Shown: positions 1-7,336, counted from the first letter of the stretch. The stretch: 20,662 nucleotides of DNA from Acholeplasmatales bacterium (GCA_016282815.1 JAEELU010000150.1:1-20662); one strand, 5' to 3'. Notes: generated from the letters alone by a model not told the origin. A program made the numbers and translations.

Positions 1-4
1 GCAT
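1..4 (-). CDS. possible start codon of a further gene, cut by the left edge
   Basis: An ATG read on the minus strand occupies positions 4-2. It is preceded by a purine-rich AAAGGGGGT (20-12), a good Shine-Dalgarno-like sequence with about 8 nt between the G run and the ATG. It lies about 50 nt after the prfA stop. In many bacteria prfA is followed by prmC (hemK), the methyltransferase acting on the GGQ motif of release factors, so prmC is a guess from context only. No coding sequence is visible to test it. Confidence 0.3.
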
Positions 5-22
5 TGCAGCTACCCCCTTTCT

Positions 23-51
23 TAAGACAAAATGCTATGATAAACATAGCA
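23..51 (-). terminator. weak hairpin terminator or attenuator after prfA
   Basis: Immediately after the prfA stop, the minus strand has a 7-bp stem (TGCTATG, 51-45, with CATAGCA, 39-33) and a 5-nt loop, followed by TTTTGTCTT (32-24). The stem has few GC pairs and the U tract is broken. It may terminate only partially, since a possible ribosome binding site and ATG follow directly. Confidence 0.45.
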
Positions 52-53
52 CA

Positions 54-1130
54 TTATAGTTTTATAGCATCCTCTTGAGCTAATTTTCTCTTTTGATCCT
101 CGTTGATTAATTCTTCAATTACAAGGTCTAGCTTACCTTCAATAATAGCATCTAATCTATTAAGAGTTAAGCCTATTCTATGGTCAGTTACTCTATTATC
201 TGGCCAGTTATATGTTCTAATTTTTTCAGATCTATCACCCTTACCAACTAGAGAATGACGCTCAGCACCCTCAGCTTCTTCCTTTTCTCTAACCAGCTGG
301 TCATATAATCTTGTTGTTAATAGCTGTAATGCTGCAGCCTTATTCTCATGCTGAGAACGATATGTTTGGCATGCTACAAACATTCCTGTAGGAATATGTG
401 TAACTCTTACAGCTGAATAGGTTGTATTTACTCCCTGTCCACCAGGACCTGATGAACAGAATGTATCTACTCTAATATCATTCATATCAAGCTTGAAATC
501 AATTTCTGTAGCCTCTGGCATTACAAGTACAGTTGCTACTGAAGTATGAATTCTACCCTTTGATTCTGTAGCTGGAACTCTTTGAACTCTATGGGCACCA
601 GATTCATATTTTAAGAATGAATAAACCATTTCACCTGATACCATAAACTCTATTTGTGAGAATCCACCCATTTCTGATGGCATAGAATCTACTACCTGTA
701 TCTTCCAGCCCTTTGATTCTGCATACTTTGAATACATTCTAAATAAATCACCAGCGAAAATGTTAGCCTCATCACCACCAACTGCGCCTCTGATTTCAAC
801 AACAACGTTCTTTTCATCATTAGGGTCCTTTGGTAATAATAAAACCTTAATTTCTTCAGCAATCTCATCTATTCTCTTAGTTGCTTCCTCATATTCTAAT
901 TCTGCCATTTCAGCAAGCTCTGAATCACTAGACTTCTTCATTTCCTTTAAATCATCTAATGATTCCTCTAATTTAGTTTGCTCATGGAATAGCATAACAA
1001 CCTTTTCAAGTGATCTTTGCTCCTTTGATAATTCTGTAAGCTTCTTAATATCACTTAAAATCTCTGGCTTTGTTAAAAGCTCATTAATTTCGTTATATCT
1101 AGCCTCCATAAGCTTTAATCTATCTAACAT
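54..1130 (-). CDS. prfA: peptide chain release factor 1 (RF1)
   Basis: RF1 recognises UAA and UAG in the ribosomal A site and triggers hydrolysis of peptidyl-tRNA. At 358 residues it has normal family length. The codon-reading tripeptide PAT is at residues 186-188, followed by the conserved GRIHTS segment, and the catalytic GPGGQ loop is at 228-232. The PAT tripeptide separates RF1 from RF2, which carries SPF. The ATG is preceded by GAGGAAG inside the end of dnaB. Only one base separates the dnaB stop from this start, so translational coupling is likely and prfA is the last visible gene of the gdpP-rplI/dnaB/prfA operon. Linkage of prfA to dnaB is less familiar than the Bacillus arrangement, where it sits near rpmE/tdk/prmC. 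All genes in the window end in TAA or TAG, the codons RF1 reads. Confidence 0.97.
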   Translation of the reverse strand: MLDRLKLMEARYNEINELLTKPEILSDIKKLTELSKEQRSLEKVVMLFHEQTKLEESLDDLKEMKKSSDSELAEMAELEYEEATKRIDEIAEEIKVLLLPKDPNDEKNVVVEIRGAVGGDEANIFAGDLFRMYSKYAESKGWKIQVVDSMPSEMGGFSQIEFMVSGEMVYSFLKYESGAHRVQRVPATESKGRIHTSVATVLVMPEATEIDFKLDMNDIRVDTFCSSGPGGQGVNTTYSAVRVTHIPTGMFVACQTYRSQHENKAAALQLLTTRLYDQLVREKEEAEGAERHSLVGKGDRSEKIRTYNWPDNRVTDHRIGLTLNRLDAIIEGKLDLVIEELINEDQKRKLAQEDAIKL

Positions 1131-1131
1131 A

Positions 1132-2484
1132 CTACTCTTCCTCGTTTACCTTTTCTTTAAACCTTTGATGCTCACCAGTAAAAATCATAGGCACATCTCC
1201 ATTTGAGCCTGAACGATTCTTTCTAATGATTAGCTTTGCGTCTGATGTTCTTAAATCCTTTCTGTGGATGAACATAACTATATCCGCATCTTGCTCGATT
1301 GAACCTGAATCACGTAAATCTGATAATTCTGGTTCTCTTCCCTGCTTAGTTGAATCCTGAGCCTTACTAGCAGCATTTTGCTTTTCAATATCACGTGATA
1401 GCTGAGATAGTGCAATTACTGGCACCTCAAGCTCTCTAGCCATTAGCTTTAATCCACGTGTAATTCTTGTTACCTTTTCTACTGTGCTCTTTGAAGTTGG
1501 GTCTTCAATTAGCTGTAGATAATCTACAATTACCAAGCCAAGCTTTGAATTCTTCTCGGCTTTTTTATTTCTACATTTTGCTCTTATAGTTGAAATAGTT
1601 GTATTAGGAGAATCATCAAAATATAATCCTACATTTGATAACTTACTAATACTTGTATTAAATCTAATCCAAGCACTTTTATCTAAATTACCATCCTTAA
1701 TATTGGCAAGTGAAATTGATGAATCAGATGCAATCAATCTTTCAACTAGTTGCTCACTTGGCATTTCAAGTGAGAATATAGCTACATCAACATTATTTCT
1801 TGTAGCGATATTAAATGCTAAGTTTAGCGACATAGCACTCTTACCAGCACCTGGTCTTGCAGCTAAAATAATTAGCTGACCAGGTAAAAAGCCTTGAGTA
1901 AGCTTGTTTAGCTTATCAAAACCTGTATCTAGTCCGATAATATTAGAACCACGCTTTGATTGCTTTTCTGTATTTTCAAATACCTTTGCACTTACTTCTG
2001 ATATAGGCCTAAAGCCTTGAACATTTTTTCTTTTTGATAATTCAAAAACTTCTTTTTCAATCTTTTCAAGATATACATCACTAGAAACCTGAGCATCAAA
2101 TCCCTCTTCAGCAAGCTCCTGAAGTAGATAAATAGACTTTCTTCTTAGGGATGCCTGTGTTACAAGCTCGATATATGTTTCTATATGACTTGATGTATAC
2201 TCATACATTGCTAATGAAGAAATATAATCTAAGCCACCTGATAGCTCTAATTCCCCATTAGCGCTTAGACGTCCAACAACTGTAGTAGCATCAATGGCCT
2301 TGCCCTCTGAAGTTAGGGACGTCATTACCTTAAATATTAACTTGTTTCTATTATCAAAGAAGTCATCCGAATCCAATAAATCCATAGCAACAGTCATTTT
2401 GTTAGGATCTAGGAATAAGCTACCTAAAATAGCTATTTCGGCTTCGACCTCCTGAGGTAATCTAACCTGCTTACTAACAGCCAT
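1132..2484 (-). CDS. dnaB: replicative DNA helicase DnaB
   Basis: Hexameric 5'-3' helicase that unwinds DNA at the replication fork and partners with primase. Its 450 residues match the usual length. The N-terminal domain (about 10-110) is followed by a linker and a RecA-type ATPase domain (about 175-445). The Walker A motif ARPGAGKS is at 209-216. Walker B LVIVDYLQL has its aspartate at 321, followed by the SQLSRDIEKQ segment near 360-369. The arginine-finger segment KNRSGSNG (422-429) has S-N where most DnaB proteins have P-T. The ATG lies 11 nt after the gdpP-rplI stop; a modest AGGT in that gap may serve as ribosome binding site, helped by coupling. The gdpP-rplI-dnaB order matches Bacillus yybT-rplI-dnaC. 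No intein is present. Confidence 0.97.
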   Translation of the reverse strand: MAVSKQVRLPQEVEAEIAILGSLFLDPNKMTVAMDLLDSDDFFDNRNKLIFKVMTSLTSEGKAIDATTVVGRLSANGELELSGGLDYISSLAMYEYTSSHIETYIELVTQASLRRKSIYLLQELAEEGFDAQVSSDVYLEKIEKEVFELSKRKNVQGFRPISEVSAKVFENTEKQSKRGSNIIGLDTGFDKLNKLTQGFLPGQLIILAARPGAGKSAMSLNLAFNIATRNNVDVAIFSLEMPSEQLVERLIASDSSISLANIKDGNLDKSAWIRFNTSISKLSNVGLYFDDSPNTTISTIRAKCRNKKAEKNSKLGLVIVDYLQLIEDPTSKSTVEKVTRITRGLKLMARELEVPVIALSQLSRDIEKQNAASKAQDSTKQGREPELSDLRDSGSIEQDADIVMFIHRKDLRTSDAKLIIRKNRSGSNGDVPMIFTGEHQRFKEKVNEEE

Positions 2485-2495
2485 GAACTAAATAC

Positions 2496-2939
2496 CTACT
2501 TTTCTTCTACCTTAATTTGGAATTGTGCAATAATATCAGTGTCAAGCTTTACTGTACCTGTGAAAATACCAATTGAATTAATTTCTGCAGGAAGCTCAAC
2601 CTTTCTCTTATCTAGATGGATACCTGTTTGTGCTTCGAATTCATCACATACAAGCTTTGTAGTAATCTTACCAAAGTTCTTTCCATCCTGACCAATCTTC
2701 ATCTTAATATTGATTGTTTTTCCTTGAATATCATCCTTGAACTTTAATAATAGGTTTCTATTATTTTCAGCTTCAATTCTTTGTTGTTCCTTTTGACGCT
2801 CGTAGTTAGCAAGGTTTTCATCAGTAGCTGGTAAAGCCTGCTTATTGCTAATTAGGAAGTTAGCATAACCATTAGCTACCTCAATAATATTACCCTTCTT
2901 ACCTTTACCCTTAACATCGGCAATTAAAATAACCTTCAT
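2496..2939 (-). CDS. rplI: ribosomal protein L9 portion, probably also translated on its own
   Basis: From the internal ATG at 2939 the frame encodes 147 residues, the length of a free-standing L9. It begins MKVILIADVKGKGKKG and has the N-domain, a long charged connecting helix (about 40-75) and a C-terminal domain. L9 binds 23S rRNA near the L1 stalk base. A near-perfect AAGGAGGT lies 9 nt before this ATG inside the gdpP frame, so a separate L9 could be made by internal initiation. Oddities: the normally well conserved GYA-x-N-F/Y-L segment reads GYANFL, one residue short, and the Gly expected four residues after that Leu is Lys. It could act as free L9, as a ribosome-tethering tail on GdpP, or as both. 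Confidence 0.75.
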   Translation of the reverse strand: MKVILIADVKGKGKKGNIIEVANGYANFLISNKQALPATDENLANYERQKEQQRIEAENNRNLLLKFKDDIQGKTINIKMKIGQDGKNFGKITTKLVCDEFEAQTGIHLDKRKVELPAEINSIGIFTGTVKLDTDIIAQFQIKVEEK

Positions 2940-4973
2940 TGTTCCAGTACCTCCTTCAACGTACTCTAACCTTAATATTTCAAGTAATTCCTTTTGTAAA
3001 TCCTCAATTAATACATCTTTTCTTTGAGTAGCGGCACTATTGAAGTGACCTCCACCACCCATTTGTTCCATAATGATTTGAACATTAATTGAGTCTCCTA
3101 AGCTTCTTGCTGAAATACCAACTATATCCTGAGTAATTCTACCAATTGTAAATGATGCCTCAACACCATCAATTGTTAGCTGCTTATCAGATATTTTAGC
3201 AAGTGTTGTTCTATCTGGAATTCTTTGAGTTTCATCTAAGCATACAATACTAAATCTATCTCCGTAAATCCAAGCCTTACCTAATGCTTGTGCGAATAGC
3301 TTCTCACTCTCTAGTGGCTCCTGAAGTAGCTTACGAACGAATATCATTTCGCCACCCATAGATTTAAGTGTTGCTGCAGCTTCAAATGTTCTTGAGCCTG
3401 AACGCTGTGTGAAATTGTTTGTATCTACGATTATACCAGCAAGCATAATTGATGCCTCAAGTGGTAATAGCTTAATATCTGAGTTGTAGAACATAAACAT
3501 TTCAGTACATAATTCTACTGCACTTGATGCACTCGAGTCTAGATAATATGTTAAATAGTCACTATAGCCAATTTCACCTGGTCTATGGTGGTCAATAATT
3601 GAAATTCTCTTTGCTTTATTGAATAGATCAGGGAACATTACTAATGATGGTGATTGTGTATCAGTAATCAATAATAATGTCTGTGGCTTAATTAATTCCA
3701 TAGCCTGTGATAATGAAACGAAGTTTTGAGCTATTGCTGGCTCCTTCTTAATCTTTTCATATATCTTCTTAACTGTTACATCGGCAAGATCAGGGTCAAA
3801 TGCCATCTTAGCATCTATGTTAGAGCTAATAGCCATATGGAATGCTGCTATCATTGATCCTATCGCATCACAGTCAGCAAATTTATGACACATTAATACA
3901 ACATTTGATGAACCCTCGATTGCTTCCTTTAATCCGATAGATTGCATACGAGCTTCAACTAGTGTATTCTTCTCAAGTGAGTTTGTTCTAGCACCGAAGA
4001 ATTTGATTTGCTCATTTTCAAGGTTAACTACTACCTGGTCACCACCACGCTTTTCAGCGAGCTCGATAGCGTTTTGAGCAAATAGACCTAAATCATCATA
4101 GTTATTATCGAAACATGCAACACCCATTGAAATAGATGCCTTTAATCTGTTCTTTTGTGCAATGTTTCTAATAGAATCTAGCACAGAGAATTTATCATCA
4201 ATCATCTTTAATGTTGCTTGCTTATCCATAACGATATTCATTCTATCGCCAACAAGTGTTTGAATATAACAATTATATTTAGCACAATAATCAGAAATCT
4301 CACCAAGAATTTGACCTCTGATGTTTGCTTTTTCTTGCATATCAAACTTCTTAAGTGATTCCTCAAGATTATCTAGCTCGATAATACCAATTGCTGTAAT
4401 TCTATTGTTGTACTTAATCTTAATATTTTCTCTTTCTGTTGAATCGAAGAAATATAAAATCTCATTTTGAACATTATGAGTTACATCATAGTATTTATCC
4501 TCAAACTTAAGCTGAATGCTTTCAGCCCCATTTACTACACTTTCAAGCAATGTAGGTGAGATACCATCGATTGGTGTATCAATTAGATTACTATGGAAAA
4601 TATTCTTAGCATATTGATTTGCCCATGTTACTAAATTTTCATCATCATAAAGAATAATACCAATAGGCAATTTATTAAATGCTTCATCACCAGCCTGAGT
4701 GGCATGATATGAAATATTTGTCCACTTCTTTAATCTTAAATCCAAATCTTTAATTTTTGCTTTGTTATCGCTGTTAATAAAAATAAATATAAATGCTATA
4801 GCTGCAGTTAACGAAATTGCAGTTAAAATCATAAATACTATTGCGAATACATATTTGTTTTCTCCTGTATTAACAATAAGATTATAGTATGTAAAATAGC
4901 CAAATAATCCGGTTGCAATAGCGGAAATTGCAAATAATATAATTACTCTTGCCTTCCTTATAAATTTGTTCAA
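2496..4973 (-). CDS. gdpP: c-di-AMP phosphodiesterase GdpP fused in frame to ribosomal protein L9
   Basis: This is one open frame carrying two proteins that are normally separate (numbering from the longest start, a GTG at 4982). The GdpP part has two membrane helices (about 13-34 and 46-70), a PAS-like domain (about 93-185), a degenerate GGDEF (about 195-320, GDRMN at 245-249), and DHH/DHHA1 phosphoesterase domains (about 355-670). Likely metal ligands are H366, D370, D372, D441, DHH at 464-466 and D520; GGGGH is at 642-646. Family knowledge: it hydrolyses c-di-AMP to pApA at the membrane. Residues 682-828 are a complete L9. No stop or frame change separates the parts. I prefer a TTG start at 4973, because GAGGTGA (4985-4979), a 7-base match to the anti-Shine-Dalgarno, lies 5 nt before it and overlaps the GTG. 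It is the first gene of the operon with dnaB and prfA. Confidence 0.93.
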   Translation of the reverse strand: MNKFIRKARVIILFAISAIATGLFGYFTYYNLIVNTGENKYVFAIVFMILTAISLTAAIAFIFIFINSDNKAKIKDLDLRLKKWTNISYHATQAGDEAFNKLPIGIILYDDENLVTWANQYAKNIFHSNLIDTPIDGISPTLLESVVNGAESIQLKFEDKYYDVTHNVQNEILYFFDSTERENIKIKYNNRITAIGIIELDNLEESLKKFDMQEKANIRGQILGEISDYCAKYNCYIQTLVGDRMNIVMDKQATLKMIDDKFSVLDSIRNIAQKNRLKASISMGVACFDNNYDDLGLFAQNAIELAEKRGGDQVVVNLENEQIKFFGARTNSLEKNTLVEARMQSIGLKEAIEGSSNVVLMCHKFADCDAIGSMIAAFHMAISSNIDAKMAFDPDLADVTVKKIYEKIKKEPAIAQNFVSLSQAMELIKPQTLLLITDTQSPSLVMFPDLFNKAKRISIIDHHRPGEIGYSDYLTYYLDSSASSAVELCTEMFMFYNSDIKLLPLEASIMLAGIIVDTNNFTQRSGSRTFEAAATLKSMGGEMIFVRKLLQEPLESEKLFAQALGKAWIYGDRFSIVCLDETQRIPDRTTLAKISDKQLTIDGVEASFTIGRITQDIVGISARSLGDSINVQIIMEQMGGGGHFNSAATQRKDVLIEDLQKELLEILRLEYVEGGTGTMKVILIADVKGKGKKGNIIEVANGYANFLISNKQALPATDENLANYERQKEQQRIEAENNRNLLLKFKDDIQGKTINIKMKIGQDGKNFGKITTKLVCDEFEAQTGIHLDKRKVELPAEINSIGIFTGTVKLDTDIIAQFQIKVEEK
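2949..2956 (-). promoter_or_regulatory. internal Shine-Dalgarno before the L9 Met
   Basis: The minus strand reads AAGGAGGT at 2956-2949, then nine bases and ATG at 2939. This is the best ribosome binding site in the window, yet it lies in the middle of an open frame, where it encodes part of the linker V-E-G-G-T. That fits a site inherited from a separate rplI gene. Confidence 0.75.
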
Positions 4974-4978
4974 GACTC

Positions 4979-4985
4979 TCACCTC
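4979..4985 (-). promoter_or_regulatory. ribosome binding site that decides the gdpP start
   Basis: GAGGTGA (4985-4979) matches seven contiguous bases of the anti-Shine-Dalgarno complement and sits 5 nt before a TTG at 4973. The upstream GTG (4982-4980) lies inside this site and would have a leader of only about 11 nt, so TTG is the more likely start. Confidence 0.6.
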
Positions 4986-4999
4986 GCATAATCTCTTCT

Positions 5000-5028
5000 A
5001 TTATAACAAATAAATTCGTATTATTCAA
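5000..5028 (-). promoter_or_regulatory. promoter of the gdpP-rplI/dnaB/prfA operon
   Basis: The -35 TTGAAT (5028-5023) and a perfect -10 TATAAT (5005-5000) are separated by 17 nt on the minus strand. A start near 4993 would give a leader of about 20 nt to the TTG codon. Confidence 0.75.
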
Positions 5029-5031
5029 TTA

Positions 5032-5051
5032 ATAGTTACATATGTAACTAT
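5032..5051. promoter_or_regulatory. 20-bp perfect palindrome, candidate operator
   Basis: ATAGTTACAT followed directly by its reverse complement ATGTAACTAT forms an uninterrupted 20-bp palindrome. Its left edge is 3 nt from the -35 element of the gdpP-rplI promoter and its centre is near -48 relative to the predicted start. It has no U tract, so it is not a terminator. The size and position fit a dimeric regulator. The regulator is unknown and none is encoded in the window. Confidence 0.6.
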
Positions 5052-5080
5052 GTATGAAAATGCTTTTTTTGTAGTATTTT

Positions 5081-5114
5081 ATAAAAAACAAAAATGGTGA
5101 ACAAGTCACCATTT
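5081..5114 (-). terminator. rho-independent terminator of the lipoprotein gene
   Basis: A 9-bp perfect stem (5114-5106 with 5100-5092) and a 5-nt loop are followed on the minus strand by a long U tract, TTTTTGTTTTTT, interrupted once. It begins about 20 nt after the lipoprotein stop. Confidence 0.88.
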
Positions 5115-5133
5115 AAGTTATAATTATAAACTA

Positions 5134-5988
5134 TTAGTTAGCTGGAGTAAAATCATTAGCGTTTGGCATATTAATAGTCTTAGTAGTTGGCTTTAATTCT
5201 GCAGTCACAGCCATTGACATTCCACCTGATGTAAATTGAGGAACCTCATACATCATTTGATATGTCTTATTCTCATTAATTATTAGATAGAAATTCATCT
5301 TCATTTGGTTTTCGCCTGAACCTTGTGTCATCTCAAGCTTATACTTATTACCATCTTGATATAGCTTAAATCCCTCTTGGTTAGCTACTCCTCCTAATGC
5401 CTCAAGGAATTCATCTAATGAAACATTAGTATTAACGCCGCTTAAGAAAGATTCAGTAATATTATTAACTCCTCCTAATACAGTTTCAACTTGAGATATA
5501 GTACCCTTAACCTTCTTGTTAACTGTATATTCAGCAAATTCACCTGTACCCTTAACATCAGCATTAACATATGCTTCTTCACCAGAAATCCAAGTTTCAA
5601 CATTAGCAACTAATGAGCTAGACTTATCGCCCATTTTTGAGCTTGCATTTACATATAACTTAGAATAGCCAAGCTTATTTGTTTCATCAGTAAGTGATGT
5701 AACCTTTGCTTCACATTTAGTTGATCCATTAACGCCTATAGAAAAATCACCAAAACCTTCTGCAAGATTAGAAAAATCCATTGACATATTGGCACTAGAT
5801 GTCAACTCGTATACTGTTGTTTTAGGTGCTTCTACCTCAGCATTTGCAAGCTTTTCCTCAACGGCAGTTAAATCCTCAGCTGTAACCTCCTTGTAGTTTC
5901 CAGAATACGCATTTGAACAGCTTGCTAAACCAAGTAAAAGTGCAATTGCGAATACTGGTAATAAAATCCATGATAATCTTTTCTTCAT
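5134..5988 (-). CDS. predicted lipoprotein of unknown function
   Basis: This is a 284-residue secreted lipoprotein. The N-terminus MKKR is followed by a hydrophobic stretch (5-20) and a lipobox, LASC, with the lipidated cysteine at 24. The mature part begins with a short acidic, Ala-rich helix-like segment (about 36-55), followed by alternating hydrophobic and polar stretches rich in Ser, Asn, Gly and Val that look like beta structure. It has no enzyme motif and no other cysteine. The overall look recalls LppX/LolA-like lipid-binding lipoproteins, but I cannot support that beyond appearance. The ATG has GTGAGGA upstream with suitable spacing. The gene has its own promoter and terminator, so it is monocistronic between icd and the gdpP-rplI operon. 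Its function is not recognised. Confidence 0.85.
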   Translation of the reverse strand: MKKRLSWILLPVFAIALLLGLASCSNAYSGNYKEVTAEDLTAVEEKLANAEVEAPKTTVYELTSSANMSMDFSNLAEGFGDFSIGVNGSTKCEAKVTSLTDETNKLGYSKLYVNASSKMGDKSSSLVANVETWISGEEAYVNADVKGTGEFAEYTVNKKVKGTISQVETVLGGVNNITESFLSGVNTNVSLDEFLEALGGVANQEGFKLYQDGNKYKLEMTQGSGENQMKMNFYLIINENKTYQMMYEVPQFTSGGMSMAVTAELKPTTKTINMPNANDFTPAN

Positions 5989-6015
5989 ACATTTTCCTCA
6001 CTTTCTTCGTATAAA

Positions 6016-6044
6016 ATTATATACCTATTTTCGAACTCGTTCAA
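6016..6044 (-). promoter_or_regulatory. promoter of the lipoprotein gene
   Basis: The -35 TTGAAC (6044-6039) and the -10 TATAAT (6021-6016) have a 17-nt spacer. The predicted start near 6009 gives a leader of about 21 nt. A small inverted repeat GAAC-GA-GTTC overlaps the -35 element and could be a regulatory half-site pair. Confidence 0.75.
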
Positions 6045-6051
6045 TATTTGG

Positions 6052-6085
6052 AGTACAAAAAAATGGCTAATTTTAAGCCATTTTT
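6052..6085 (-). terminator. rho-independent terminator of icd
   Basis: A 10-bp stem (6085-6076 with 6068-6059) closes a 7-nt loop. The minus strand has seven consecutive U positions (6063-6057) at the 3' side. It begins 8 nt after the icd stop. Confidence 0.88.
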
Positions 6086-6093
6086 ATGAACAA

Positions 6094-7308
6094 TTAGTTA
6101 TAGAACTTACTTAAACGTTTTCTAATTTCTTGTATAAAATCTTTTGAGTTTACACTCTTAACACTAACACCACTATCAACTAAATTTACTAAATCCTTAG
6201 TCATAATTCCATCAAGTAAAGTCTTAACACATGAAGCCTCTAGGTTATCAGCAAACTTAACTAATTCAGGTAAATTATCAAGCTCTCCTCTTTTTCTTAA
6301 AGCACCGCTCCATGCATAAATTGTAGCGATTGGGTTAGTAGATGTTTCCTCACCCTTTAGATACTTATAATAGTGTCTTGTAACTGTACCATGCGCAGCC
6401 TCATATTCATAATTTCCATCTGGTGAAACTAAAACAGATGTCATCATTGCTAAGCTACCAAATGCAGTTGAAACCATATCGCTCATTACATCACCATCGT
6501 AATTCTTAAGAGCCCAAATAAAGCCACCCTCACTTCTAATTACTCTAGCAACTGCATCATCGATTAATGTATAGAAATATGTAATACCTAATTCCTCAAA
6601 TTTAGCCTTATAGAACTTCTCATATATATCCTGGAACTTTAGCTTAAATGTTTGATCATATTTCTTTGAAATAGTATCCTTTGTGGAAAACCATAAATCC
6701 TGCTTTGTATCTATAGCATACTTAAAGCATGAATGTGCAAATGATTCAATTGATGAATCCTTATTATATAAGCCCTGAAGCACACCAGCACATTCAAAAT
6801 CATAGATAGTTTGGCGTTCAACCTCACCATCACAAGATGTATATAATAATTCAGCCTTACCTGGCTTATTAATTCTAAACTCAGTATCCTTATATACATC
6901 ACCATAGGCATGACGTGCAATAGTAATTGGCTTCTTCCAATTCTTAACTACTGGCTTAATAGTATCAATAATTATTGGTGCTCTAAATACAGTACCATCA
7001 AGTATTGCTCTAATAGTACCATTAGGACTCTTCCACATTTCAGATAAATTATATTCCTCTACTCTTTGCTTATTAGGAGTGATAGTTGCACATTTTACTG
7101 CAACACCATACTTCTTAGTAGCATTGGCAGAATCAATAGTAATTTGATCCTTAGTTTCCTCTCTTTTCTTTAAGCCTAAATCATAATACTCTGTTTTTAA
7201 ATCAACGAATGGTAATAACAATTCATCCTTTATCATCTGCCAAAGGATTCTTGTCATTTCATCTCCGTCCATCTCCACTAGTGGAGTCTTCATTTCAATT
7301 TTTTTCAT
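6094..7308 (-). CDS. icd: NADP-dependent isocitrate dehydrogenase, eukaryote-like (type II) subfamily
   Basis: Oxidatively decarboxylates isocitrate to 2-oxoglutarate with reduction of NADP, in the cytosol. At 404 residues it aligns from memory along its whole length with homodimeric human IDH1, not with the shorter-motif E. coli Icd. Visible motifs are GDEMTR (15-20), the substrate loop SPNGTIR (94-100), R109, RHAYGD with R132, and metal-binding aspartates in YDGD (270-273) and MSD (D277). HGTVTRH (306-312) supplies the Arg-His pair expected for NADP preference. All expected active-site residues are present. GGAGGT lies 9 nt before the ATG. It has its own promoter and terminator. No other citrate-cycle gene is in the window, so a role in supplying 2-oxoglutarate for glutamate, or NADPH, is inference. 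Confidence 0.96.
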   Translation of the reverse strand: MKKIEMKTPLVEMDGDEMTRILWQMIKDELLLPFVDLKTEYYDLGLKKREETKDQITIDSANATKKYGVAVKCATITPNKQRVEEYNLSEMWKSPNGTIRAILDGTVFRAPIIIDTIKPVVKNWKKPITIARHAYGDVYKDTEFRINKPGKAELLYTSCDGEVERQTIYDFECAGVLQGLYNKDSSIESFAHSCFKYAIDTKQDLWFSTKDTISKKYDQTFKLKFQDIYEKFYKAKFEELGITYFYTLIDDAVARVIRSEGGFIWALKNYDGDVMSDMVSTAFGSLAMMTSVLVSPDGNYEYEAAHGTVTRHYYKYLKGEETSTNPIATIYAWSGALRKRGELDNLPELVKFADNLEASCVKTLLDGIMTKDLVNLVDSGVSVKSVNSKDFIQEIRKRLSKFYN

Positions 7309-7336
7309 AATTTCAATACCTCCGAAATCATTTACA

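Noticed and set aside
760..1206. Open frame of 148 codons on the plus strand across prfA and the end of dnaB
   Set aside because: It lies antisense to two certain genes, has a Ser/Leu/Ile-rich composition typical of antisense frames, and shows no SD or domain.
4882..4989. A 35-codon frame starting at ATG 4989, overlapping the gdpP start
   Set aside because: The predicted transcription start is only about 4 nt upstream of it, leaving no room for a ribosome binding site, and it is out of frame with gdpP.
6711..6920. Second minus-strand frame of 69 codons inside icd
   Set aside because: It is an out-of-frame shadow of icd, which is intact and has conserved active-site residues.
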